From assembly GCA_013203755.1 (NCBI GenBank), contig JABMPI010000166.1, positions 1-10,953 of the forward strand: a stretch of 10,953 bases of DNA, written 5' to 3'. The translations under genes and the position numbers were made by a program. Below are positions 1-6,163 of this stretch, piece after piece (the first letter of the stretch is position 1; every line of letters begins with the position of its first letter). The notes under the pieces were generated by a model. It ran no database searches, was not told the DNA's origin, and saw only the letters and a list, made by a program, of their open reading frames with translations. This DNA is from Bacteroidota bacterium. Lineage in GTDB: Bacteria; Bacteroidota; Bacteroidia; Bacteroidales; Prolixibacteraceae.

Positions 1-421
1 ACCTGTAGCCGTATTTTAGGACTAGACAATAAAAATCAATGACCCAAAACAAAATAAGCCCCCCATTAAATTAAAACAAAACTGGTCATGGTTTCCAACA
101 ACAACACTTAAAAAACAATTTTATACCAATTGAATTTCAGAAACAAATACCACATTCAAATATTTTTCGTTATATTCATACTGGTATTTTAGTAACCATT
201 TCACCCTAAAACAGTAAGTCACAAAAAAATAATCAAAAGTAATCGCAAAAAGAACCCAGGTAACCATAAAAAATATGTTATAAAATATCGATTTATATAG
301 TCAACATCCGTAAATTAAATTCAGGTTATTGCCCATAACCCAAATACCCCTAATTAACAGGTGTCTGTGTTCGGCAATTAACCACAAACACGTTTTATAT
401 TAACCTTTTAAAATTTACATT
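1..421. other. AT-rich non-coding stretch upstream of the 247-residue protein gene
   Basis: No convincing coding region is visible on either strand. The sequence is strongly AT-rich with A-runs, unlike the coding region that follows. Two small inverted repeats are present: ggttat/ataacc at 324-329 and 335-340, and gtgtctgtg at 361-369 against cacaaacac at 383-391 (one mismatch). The second would lie in the 5' untranslated leader of the next gene, about 30 bases before its start codon. I could not place a Bacteroidota promoter (TTTG near -33, TAnnTTTG near -7) with acceptable spacing. The length of this leader and the gene-rich setting suggest it carries regulation, but that is inference. Confidence 0.5.
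361..391 (+). promoter_or_regulatory. Possible leader hairpin before the 247-residue protein gene
   Basis: The arms gtgtctgtg and cacaaacac could form a nine-pair stem with one C-A mismatch and a 13-base loop containing ttcggcaatt. It lies 30 bases upstream of the ATG at 422, so it would be in the mRNA leader if transcription starts further upstream. No regulator or riboswitch family was recognised. It may be a chance structure. Confidence 0.25.
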
Positions 422-1165
422 ATGACGAGCAAATCAGAAACCGGCCATGCAATTAACGTTGCACATTTTAACGATTTAATTTCTTTTGTAAAAGGCTACG
501 GAAGTACCTACAATCCATCCAATGCAGCCCTTGCAATAAGCGCATTAGAAACCCAGGAATTAAATGCCAACAACTCAATTAGTGCGGTAAACGGGGCAAT
601 AGCACCCTACAACACCGCTGTTGCCGCCCGCGAAGTGGCCTTTGCCCCCTTAAGCAAACTCGTAACCCGTGTTATGAACTTCCTAAAAGCTTCGGGCGTA
701 TCGCAACAGGTATACGACAGTGTTAATACCGTTGCCCGTAAAATAAAAGGTGGCAGGGCTTCGGCAAAAATTACACCCACACCAACCAACGGCGATAACG
801 ATACAAACACCGAAGTAAAACAAGTGTCGTCGTCGCAAATGAGCTACGACAGCCGCGAAGAAAACTTCGCTAAGTTTATTCAACTGCTAATGGCCGTGCC
901 CCTGTATGCACCCAACGAAGTAGAACTGCAAACTGCAACACTCACCAGCCTCAGCACCAATTTAAAAGATAAAAACGATGCTGTAATTAACGCCGAAGTA
1001 CCCCTAAGCAACACCCGCATTGCACGTAACGTACTGCTGTATACAGCAACAACCGGCTTGTGCGATATTGCTTTAACCGTAAAAAATTATGTTAAGGCCG
1101 TGTTTGGTGCAACAAGCCCACAGTACAAACAAATTAGCAAACTAAAGTTTACCAAAGCAAAGTAA
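422..1165 (+). CDS. Hypothetical protein with a tandemly duplicated helical domain
   Basis: A 247-residue protein of unknown function with no signal peptide or obvious membrane segment, so probably cytoplasmic. It has two homologous halves: residues about 16-109 and 149-245. Matching landmarks are YNPSN (30-34) with YAPN (162-165), AR (69-70) with AR (201-202), VMNFLKA (84-90) with VKNYVKA (220-226), and Y98 with Y235. The offset is a constant 132 residues, then about 136 after a small insertion. The linker (110-148) is rich in Thr, Asn and Ser. Both halves look mostly helical, with regular Leu/Ala spacing. From memory, similar proteins are annotated as hypothetical in many Bacteroidota genomes; I could not check this. 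The gene uses more GCC, CCC and CGT-type codons than its AT-rich neighbours, which could mean high expression or a different origin. The ATG at 422 follows an A/T-rich leader without a Shine-Dalgarno sequence, normal for this phylum. A long hairpin and a 21-bp tandem repeat array follow the stop. Confidence 0.85.
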   Translation: MTSKSETGHAINVAHFNDLISFVKGYGSTYNPSNAALAISALETQELNANNSISAVNGAIAPYNTAVAAREVAFAPLSKLVTRVMNFLKASGVSQQVYDSVNTVARKIKGGRASAKITPTPTNGDNDTNTEVKQVSSSQMSYDSREENFAKFIQLLMAVPLYAPNEVELQTATLTSLSTNLKDKNDAVINAEVPLSNTRIARNVLLYTATTGLCDIALTVKNYVKAVFGATSPQYKQISKLKFTKAK

Positions 1166-1260
1166 ACGGTGCATTAAAGCATAGTGTTTTTGAACAATAG
1201 AATACTTTTTGTTAAACATTGTATCCTTATTGTGCAAATATACAACCTGCACGTTCAAAT

Positions 1261-1294
1261 AAACAGGATGGTTTAGCAATAAACCATCCTGTTT
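1261..1294 (+). terminator. Strong hairpin, likely terminator or RNA-stabilising structure
   Basis: A perfect 15-bp inverted repeat, aaacaggatggttta (1261-1275) and taaaccatcctgttt (1280-1294), with the 4-base loop gcaa. It lies 96 bases after the stop of the 247-residue protein gene, and the 3' arm ends in a short T run. Its 3' arm includes the start of the first unit of the 21-bp tandem array. The left arm is therefore an inverted copy of that unit and could also pair with later units. It could act as a terminator, but the T tract is short and interrupted (ttttagc), so mRNA protection or a repeat-specific role is equally possible. Confidence 0.55.
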
Positions 1295-1410
1295 TAGCAA
1301 CAAGTCAACATGTTTTTACAACAAGTCATCATGTTTTATAAATAAGCCATCCTGTTTTATATATAAGCCATCCTGTTTTATATATAAGCCATCATGTTTT
1401 ATGAATAAGG
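1285..1410 (+). repeat. Six-unit 21-bp tandem repeat array
   Basis: Six head-to-tail units of exactly 21 bp start at 1285, 1306, 1327, 1348, 1369 and 1390. The core is catcctgtttta followed by an A/T-rich part and aag(t/c). Units four and five (1348-1368 and 1369-1389) are identical; units one to three and six differ by a few substitutions and no indels. A partial seventh unit begins at 1411. There are no unique spacers, so this is not a CRISPR array. The period equals seven codons, but the frame that would translate the units is broken by TAA in units three and six, so it does not look coding. It also equals two turns of B-DNA, which would place every unit on the same helix face. Function is unknown. 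Confidence 0.9.
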
Positions 1411-1441
1411 CAGAAAAAGAAAAAATATCCCATTTTTTATT

Positions 1442-1470
1442 TCAATCATTTCAACACGTATTTGGTATAA
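1442..1470 (-). repeat. Solo inverted copy of the arm of the 2826-3026 palindromic element
   Basis: These 29 bases are the reverse complement of 2826-2854 with one mismatch (28 of 29 by eye); the longest identical block is aacacgtatttggtataa (1453-1470). Weaker similarity continues to the left into the T-run at about 1430. It shows that the arm is dispersed, and that the two hypothetical genes between 1639 and 2825 are flanked by inverted copies. It may be a remnant of a full palindromic element. Confidence 0.75.
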
Positions 1471-1638
1471 TACTTTTAAAATCAGCAATATCTTTTTAAA
1501 TTTGTTAACCAGAAAACCCGGTGACACAATTGTGAAGACCAGATGCAAAGGATTGCCACCCAAGGATTTCTCTTATTAAATAATAAGAATAAAGGTGTTA
1601 TTACACCTACGTTATCGGCAATTTAAAATATAACACGT

Positions 1639-2052
1639 ATGGAAATACAATATCAGATAATTAAAGAAAATAACCTTTTAATTCAGAAATTTATCGGTTC
1701 CTTTTCTATTGAGTTTTTTGCAATCTACATAGATAAGTTAATCGAAAACCAAGAATGGAAATATATTACAAAAGTACTAACTGACTGTAGAGAAACAAAT
1801 TTTGAGACTGCATTCAAAAATTTGGACAAAATGTCAAGAATTAGAACAGAGGCTATTGGAGGAAATATATTAAACATATTACTTGTAGATAAACCAGTAA
1901 CTACTGCTGTAGCCCACCTGTATATAGACAAACTAAAAAAATATGATTACGAATATTGTTCAACATTAGATTATGCATTAGTTTTATTAGAATTAAATGA
2001 ATACAAAAATGAAATTGAAGATCTTTTGATGAATTTAAAAAATCGAATTTAA
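1639..2052 (+). CDS. Small STAS/SpoIIAA-like domain protein, function unknown
   Basis: A 137-residue, probably cytoplasmic protein. The pattern fits the alpha/beta STAS-like small proteins common in Bacteroidota: an opening beta-hairpin (IQYQII...LLIQKF, residues 3-18), a helix around 22-38, a beta strand with VLTDCR (46-51) where these proteins usually have an Asp-x-Arg-like turn, a second strand NILNILLVD (76-84), then helix and STLDYALVLLEL (108-119) resembling the final 'ST..eA..WL' helix of the fold. The Ser/Thr phosphorylation site of true anti-anti-sigma factors cannot be identified, so a SpoIIAA role should not be assumed. Codon use is very AT-rich, in contrast to the gene at 422-1165. 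The ATG at 1639 follows an A-rich leader (ttaaaatataacacgt). It stands alone with no partner gene. The fold assignment is from pattern only. Confidence 0.75.
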   Translation: MEIQYQIIKENNLLIQKFIGSFSIEFFAIYIDKLIENQEWKYITKVLTDCRETNFETAFKNLDKMSRIRTEAIGGNILNILLVDKPVTTAVAHLYIDKLKKYDYEYCSTLDYALVLLELNEYKNEIEDLLMNLKNRI

Positions 2053-2261
2053 TAAGAATTTGGAATATCTAAATTTCATTTGATGTAACGTAAAATAAAA
2101 AGCCGATGACAAAGGCTATACCCAATAAAGGTTTTAGTGGTGATTTGAAGGTTAATACAAGTAATGAAAATTAGTAATAAATTGAAACGGAAGTGCTTCG
2201 AAATCCCTTCCTGGGCATAGCCAAACCGTTAAAACCAAATATCAACCCAAAACAATACATC
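2053..2261. other. Short intergenic region with no clear element
   Basis: AT-rich spacer between two hypothetical genes. A 22-codon frame (2106-2174) is open but has no other support. The sequence gaagtgcttc at 2190-2199 is a minor inverted repeat. No terminator with a T tract or recognisable promoter was found. Confidence 0.4.
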
Positions 2262-2825
2262 ATGTCAGCAGAAGAGTTTTTAAATTTTATTAAACGGTCG
2301 GAAGAAACAGAAGCCTATTATAAGGCATTGTACGAAGGATTTAGTAAACAACTTCCAACGGCTTTAGCCGAAGTTGTTTTTAATTACCTGCCGAAATTCA
2401 AAAACAATCGTGAGAAATATGAAAAAGCAGTTTTTGAAACCGCAACAAAATATATTCGCGAAATCTGGGACGAATTTGATAGTGTAAATTCATTGAATGC
2501 AAACGGTGGCCCCATGGCTGATCTTAATCCGGCAAAAAAACCTACCAGCAAAGAAGATGCAGAACAGAAACGATTAAAAGAAATTAAAGAGATTCCAAAA
2601 CAACATCATAAAGGCTATACCAAAGTTTTTTGGGAATCGTACGAAGAAGAACTTGTTGGTGAAATTTTTGTGTACGCTGTATATGAGAAAATGAAGGAAG
2701 TTTTTACTAAGTTTTACATTGATGATATTATGGAATTCGACAGCGCTTATTTACGCTATTTCGACCGTGGACTTTATTTAATGTGTACACTAAGGTTTGT
2801 AGATGATATTTATAGCTTGCTTTAG
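2262..2825 (+). CDS. Hypothetical helical protein
   Basis: I do not recognise this protein. The ATG at 2262 gives 187 residues beginning MSAEEFLNF. A GTG at 2193 would add 23 residues (LRNPFLGIAKPLKPN...). I prefer the ATG because the added segment does not look like a natural N-terminus and the ATG is preceded by an A-rich leader (cccaaaacaatacatc) typical of Bacteroidota. The protein is highly charged and predicted helical by eye, in two parts: residues about 3-72 and about 97-185, joined by an Asn/Gly/Pro-rich linker (78-96, NANGGPMADLNP). There is no signal peptide. The C-terminal half is rich in aromatic residues (FWESYEEE, 123-130; YLRYFDRGLYLM, 163-174). No catalytic motif is apparent. 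The stop codon abuts the palindromic element that starts at 2826. Confidence 0.7.
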   Translation: MSAEEFLNFIKRSEETEAYYKALYEGFSKQLPTALAEVVFNYLPKFKNNREKYEKAVFETATKYIREIWDEFDSVNSLNANGGPMADLNPAKKPTSKEDAEQKRLKEIKEIPKQHHKGYTKVFWESYEEELVGEIFVYAVYEKMKEVFTKFYIDDIMEFDSAYLRYFDRGLYLMCTLRFVDDIYSLL

Positions 2826-3026
2826 TTATACCAAATACGTGTTAAAATGATTGATGAAAAAATTGAAACGAAGTTCGACCTAAGTCGATTGTTTTTTTCT
2901 TATTCGAAGCGAAAAATCTTTTCATCCGTCAGCTGACGGACGAAACTATTTTTCAATAAAGAAGAAGGGAAAAAGAAACAATTTTTATCGATCATTTTGA
3001 TATGTTTTTGGTATTAATACCAAAAA
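2826..3026. repeat. Long palindromic intergenic element between convergent genes
   Basis: The whole 188-base gap between the converging genes is an imperfect inverted repeat. The outer arms pair ttataccaaatacgtgttaa (from 2826) with the sequence ending at 3016 (...atatgtttttggtattaa). Middle arms pair gattgttttttt (2887-2898) with aaaaagaaacaatt (2971-2984). The centre is a perfect 16-bp palindrome tccgtcagctgacgga (2925-2940), which extends with few mismatches to matching A5T/AT5 flanks. At the right end, 3005-3026 is a perfect 22-bp palindrome covering the TAA stop of the metallophosphoesterase gene. As RNA it would fold into a long hairpin on either strand and could terminate transcription from both sides. 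Such elements are often dispersed repeats; an inverted copy of one arm occurs at 1442-1470. Confidence 0.8.
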
Positions 3027-4918
3027 GGATCAAATTCCATAAAATTCCAATCGGCAAACTCACTTGTTTTAGTGTAAAACCGTAGTCGTTGTCCGTTCTC
3101 TTTTTCGAAATATTCTATTCGAACCGGATGATAACCTTTTTTAAGAAAAGCAGCACCAACTTGTTGGCCTTTAATAATTGTGTTTTTGTCGGCCACTAAT
3201 TTTTCGTTGATGTAAAAACGGCAATCATCATCTTCTGCATTAATCCTAAATATTTTTAGTCCCTCTTCCTCAATTTTAATGAATCCGGTATATACCAATG
3301 CCCAGTTGTCTTCACGCAGTGCCTGGTCGCGTACAGAAAAATCAAACGCAGTTCCTTCAGCCTTTTCTTTTAACTGATTGAAATCAGGCATTGATTCCCA
3401 CATCCCTTCGTAATATTTATATTTTAAACCCGCTTTTGGCTTTTTAACTTTACTGGCCTTCTGGAGAATTGATTTGGTGAAAGAACGCGTTTCAGCTGCA
3501 GAATATTCATTTTTTTCATTTTCCAAAATAAAGGAGAATTCCGAAGCTTCCGATATTTTTATGGAATCAATATATTCTTTCTCTTCACCATTATTAAGTC
3601 TGTATTTAGCTTTTAAATTGGGAAACTTATTGTTGAATTCAATTTGTGCATCCTCAACAAAAACATTAATATTTTTATGAATAAAATCTGTTTTGCCAGG
3701 CTCTACTACAATCTGATATTTTCCTTGTAACGAAAAATCAGGGTATTCAGAGTCAATGTATTTCATTTTCCAGTCGAAACGTAACAAGTCAATTGCAGAA
3801 TAGTCTATTGCTTTTGCTGAATAAAGAGGGATTTTAACAATTTTATCTTCACCGGCAGCAACTATAACATTTACATCTGAATTTGGAATTTGTAACTGGT
3901 GGTGGTGGAAAAAATTGAGGTCAATCTGCAAATCCTCTTGCGAAGGATTTTTAAATGAAAAATACAAAGTTCCGTGTTCAAATTGTTCGCCTTTATTACA
4001 CAGAATAACGTTATTTAACCTCGTGTTTGTTAACAATGGGTTTGCCAGTTCCATGGTTTTGGCATTGGTAATGTCATGTGGTAAAATGCCGTCAAGTTTT
4101 AAGTTAGCCATAACAGGACCATCGTCGGTCATGGTCATCCACGAAACATGGTCGAACAGGCCAAAATTCTCTCCCAATAATGCACTCCCTGCTCCAGTAG
4201 TGGAAAGAATATAATAGTTGGAACCATCTTTCTCAGCATGATGATACCGATGTTCGTGACCGGCAATTACCGTATGTTTCCTATTCTTAAGCGCATCTTC
4301 AATCTTCCCAAACCTGCCATCAGTATCATACTCCCAAATGGGGTGGTGCATAAAAATAAAGGTCCAGCGCACATCCTCATTTTCATTTAATGTGTTTAGC
4401 ACAAAATCGGTTTGTTCCGGGGTTAAATTATGGTCATCATCATCGTTACTATCTAAAATAATGAACAGCGTATTTTTATAAATAAAATTGTAATAGCGCC
4501 TTCCGTAACGTTTTTCCCACTCTTTTGCCATTACTTTATTTGTAATGTCATGGTTTCCCGGAAGATAAAAGAAGGGCATATCCAAACCGGAAATAATACC
4601 ATTCATTTCCTTCCATTGTTTGTTAATTTGTATTGTGTCTGCTGTATATCCTTGTATCAGATCTCCAACACTCATAACAAACTCAGGTCTCATTAAATTG
4701 AGTTTGTCCACTGCATCTTTAAAAATGCCAGGACGATTTCCTCCGGTATTGTCAGACATTATTGCAAAATGGAAATTGTTGGGGTCGTTCTGAAAATCCA
4801 GATTTGTCCAGGGCTTTTTGTCGGTTTCAACATCAGAATTGAAAAACTTTGAACTGGTTTGAGCTGACAGCAACGTTGCGAAAGCGATAAAAATAAAGAT
4901 AAATTGATATTTTAACAT
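3014..4918 (-). CDS. Secreted calcineurin-like metallophosphoesterase with C-terminal PA14-like domain
   Basis: A 634-residue exported enzyme that probably hydrolyses phosphomono- or phosphodiesters outside the cytoplasm; the substrate is unknown. Residues 1-20 form a Sec signal peptide (hydrophobic stretch then LLSAQ). The metallophosphoesterase domain (about 50-290) shows SDNTGG (55-60), GDLIQG (85-90), GNHD (121-124), MHHPIW (190-195) and GHEHRY (220-225), the expected order of metal-binding motifs. The first motif has Thr58 where the canonical D-x-H has His, a variant I associate with 'SDxTGG' members of the family. A middle beta-rich region (about 300-490) is not recognised. Residues about 497-625 look like a PA14-type carbohydrate-binding domain: GLKYKYYEG at 497, then GLKIFRINAEDDDCRFYINE, and a closing GYHPVRIEYFE. 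The gene starts 11 bases after the PHP metallohydrolase gene, so the two are probably co-transcribed. Its stop codon lies inside the palindromic element. Confidence 0.9.
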   Translation of the reverse strand: MLKYQFIFIFIAFATLLSAQTSSKFFNSDVETDKKPWTNLDFQNDPNNFHFAIMSDNTGGNRPGIFKDAVDKLNLMRPEFVMSVGDLIQGYTADTIQINKQWKEMNGIISGLDMPFFYLPGNHDITNKVMAKEWEKRYGRRYYNFIYKNTLFIILDSNDDDDHNLTPEQTDFVLNTLNENEDVRWTFIFMHHPIWEYDTDGRFGKIEDALKNRKHTVIAGHEHRYHHAEKDGSNYYILSTTGAGSALLGENFGLFDHVSWMTMTDDGPVMANLKLDGILPHDITNAKTMELANPLLTNTRLNNVILCNKGEQFEHGTLYFSFKNPSQEDLQIDLNFFHHHQLQIPNSDVNVIVAAGEDKIVKIPLYSAKAIDYSAIDLLRFDWKMKYIDSEYPDFSLQGKYQIVVEPGKTDFIHKNINVFVEDAQIEFNNKFPNLKAKYRLNNGEEKEYIDSIKISEASEFSFILENEKNEYSAAETRSFTKSILQKASKVKKPKAGLKYKYYEGMWESMPDFNQLKEKAEGTAFDFSVRDQALREDNWALVYTGFIKIEEEGLKIFRINAEDDDCRFYINEKLVADKNTIIKGQQVGAAFLKKGYHPVRIEYFEKENGQRLRFYTKTSEFADWNFMEFDPFWY

Positions 4919-4929
4919 GACGTTTTTTA

Positions 4930-6051
4930 TTAGTTAATGAATACTGGTTGAGTCCAGGCAAAAAGCTTTTCAAAACCCTTGTCTGTTTTTGTACAATAGG
5001 TTATTCTTGCCCGAACATATTTATCTCCGTTTTTAGGAGTATAACTCGCTTTTGTATCATTTGTTTTTGATAATACAGTTCCATTGTTTCCAATAAATTC
5101 TATGGTATAACCAATTTCTCCGGTTTTATCAATTCTTGGTACCCCAAATGATTTTGAAATTTCAGTTTGTGTGGTTGCTTTATCCACTTTAATTTTACAT
5201 TTTTTTGCATTGATGGTACAGGTTTTTAACGTTACTGAATTGGTGGAATAAAAATTTCCACTGGTAATCGATTCATGTATTGCTTCCGGAGTTAGTGAAT
5301 TGCTTTTTACCATTGTCCAACCTCTGAACAACCCGGCATCCTTAGGAACTCCTGTATTTAAGTCATGCATATCGTCAGCTGCAACACCATATATTTTTGC
5401 TCCGTTACTAAGCAGCTCATCCCATTTAGCTTCCACAGAGATGTGTCCCTCTTTTCCCCAGTTGGCAACTCCCGGGTGTCCGTTGTATAATTCGATGTGA
5501 TGTAAATTGGTTACAGGGAGAATGTCACTTACCTGTAAGCCCTCGCTAAAATTCGGGTGGTTTAAAAATGGAATTCCACCAGCCTCAATTATCCCGTCGA
5601 CATGGATTTGTAACAAATCAGTTTTGGAAAGATTAGATGGTGCTTTTAATGCAGCTCTAATCTCTTTAATTCTTTCCTGGTGGTTGGTCGCTTTGTTTTG
5701 ATCGTTATAGAACGGAACATATTTAGAGATGTTAAAAGCCGTTGTGTGTACCGATTTTTTATCGGTTACCTCTTCTCCGGGAATCATTAAAAAATCATCA
5801 CGCAGGTTTTGAGGTTTTTGTATGGTATCAATATCAACCAAAAAATTGTGATCGGTTAATAGTAAAAAATTATATCCGTGGTCGTGATAAGCTTTTACCA
5901 CTTTAAACGGGGCACTGTCACCATCGCTAATCGTAGAATGGCAATGCGTATTACCTTTGTACCATTGTTGTTTCGATTTTTTGTTGCTTGAGATGCCAAA
6001 GACTGGGAGTATTATAAAAAACAATAATACTAGTTTTTTCATGAGTTGCAT
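4930..6051 (-). CDS. Secreted PHP-domain metallohydrolase, CehA/McbA type
   Basis: A 373-residue exported hydrolase. An N-terminal signal peptide (about 1-21, KKLVLLFFIILPVFGIS) precedes a PHP domain. Visible metal-ligand motifs are HCH (36-38) in NTHCHSTISDGD, TDHN (66-69), PGEE (91-94), His102, NHPN (164-167) and ADDMHD (225-230). The GW at 244-245 and the final GNFYST segment (266-271) fit the CehA/McbA group of PHP proteins. Known relatives of this group act on phosphoesters or carbamate/aryl esters, so the reaction cannot be fixed here. The C-terminal 100 residues look like a beta-sandwich (TGEIGYTIEFIGNNG). An alternative ATG three codons downstream (MKKLVLL) would give an equally good signal peptide. 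The next gene, a metallophosphoesterase, follows after 11 bases. Upstream lies the multipass membrane protein gene, 112 bases away with a hairpin between them. Confidence 0.9.
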   Translation of the reverse strand: MQLMKKLVLLFFIILPVFGISSNKKSKQQWYKGNTHCHSTISDGDSAPFKVVKAYHDHGYNFLLLTDHNFLVDIDTIQKPQNLRDDFLMIPGEEVTDKKSVHTTAFNISKYVPFYNDQNKATNHQERIKEIRAALKAPSNLSKTDLLQIHVDGIIEAGGIPFLNHPNFSEGLQVSDILPVTNLHHIELYNGHPGVANWGKEGHISVEAKWDELLSNGAKIYGVAADDMHDLNTGVPKDAGLFRGWTMVKSNSLTPEAIHESITSGNFYSTNSVTLKTCTINAKKCKIKVDKATTQTEISKSFGVPRIDKTGEIGYTIEFIGNNGTVLSKTNDTKASYTPKNGDKYVRARITYCTKTDKGFEKLFAWTQPVFIN

Positions 6052-6078
6052 TTTTAATAAATGTTATTATCAAAGTAA

Positions 6079-6113
6079 CTAAAAAAGGAGAAAATATTGC
6101 TTCCTCTTTTTAG
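6079..6113 (-). terminator. Intercistronic hairpin in the minus-strand cluster
   Basis: In the 112-base gap between the membrane protein and the PHP gene, ctaaaaa...gga (6079-6089) pairs with tcc...tttttag (6102-6113) around an A/T-rich loop. Read on the minus strand the 3' arm ends in ctccttttttag, so it resembles an intrinsic terminator with its T run inside the arm. It may act as an attenuator that lowers expression of the downstream hydrolases, or separate two transcription units. A second small inverted repeat, cttcc/ggaag (6147-6162), lies nearer the membrane protein stop codon. Confidence 0.4.
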
Positions 6114-6163
6114 TCAAATCATATTTAATTTTTACCCTAAATGTATCTTCCTGCCTGGGAAGT

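Larger units (their letters stand above)
1166..1638. other. Repeat-rich intergenic region without a clear gene
   Basis: This 473-base spacer holds, in order: a 15-bp hairpin (1261-1294), a 21-bp tandem repeat array (1285-1410), a solo copy of the palindromic element arm (1442-1470), a 10-bp perfect palindrome cacaattgtg (1525-1534), an 8-bp-arm palindrome tcttatta/taataaga (1571-1588), and a 6-bp hairpin aggtgt/acacct (1593-1608) just before the next gene. A 27-codon reading frame at 1543-1626 ends 12 bases before the next ATG; I see no support for it beyond the open frame. Confidence 0.6.

Noticed and set aside
119..131. ttataccaa at the left edge as a further copy of the palindromic element arm
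   Set aside because: Only about nine bases match in AT-rich DNA, which is within chance.
1285..1410. CRISPR-like array or repeat-encoded peptide
   Set aside because: The repeats are contiguous with no spacers. The frame giving the HPVLYIS-type repeat has in-frame TAA stops in units three and six and no clear start codon.
1543..1626. 27-codon open frame ending just before the gene at 1639
   Set aside because: It is short, overlaps two hairpin-forming palindromes, and has no recognisable features. A leader peptide cannot be excluded but is not supported.
2106..2174. 22-codon open frame between the two hypothetical genes
   Set aside because: It is open only by chance length, with no leader or family evidence.
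2193..2261. GTG start adding 23 residues to the hypothetical protein
   Set aside because: The added residues do not resemble a normal N-terminus and the ATG at 2262 has a typical A-rich Bacteroidota leader. It remains possible.
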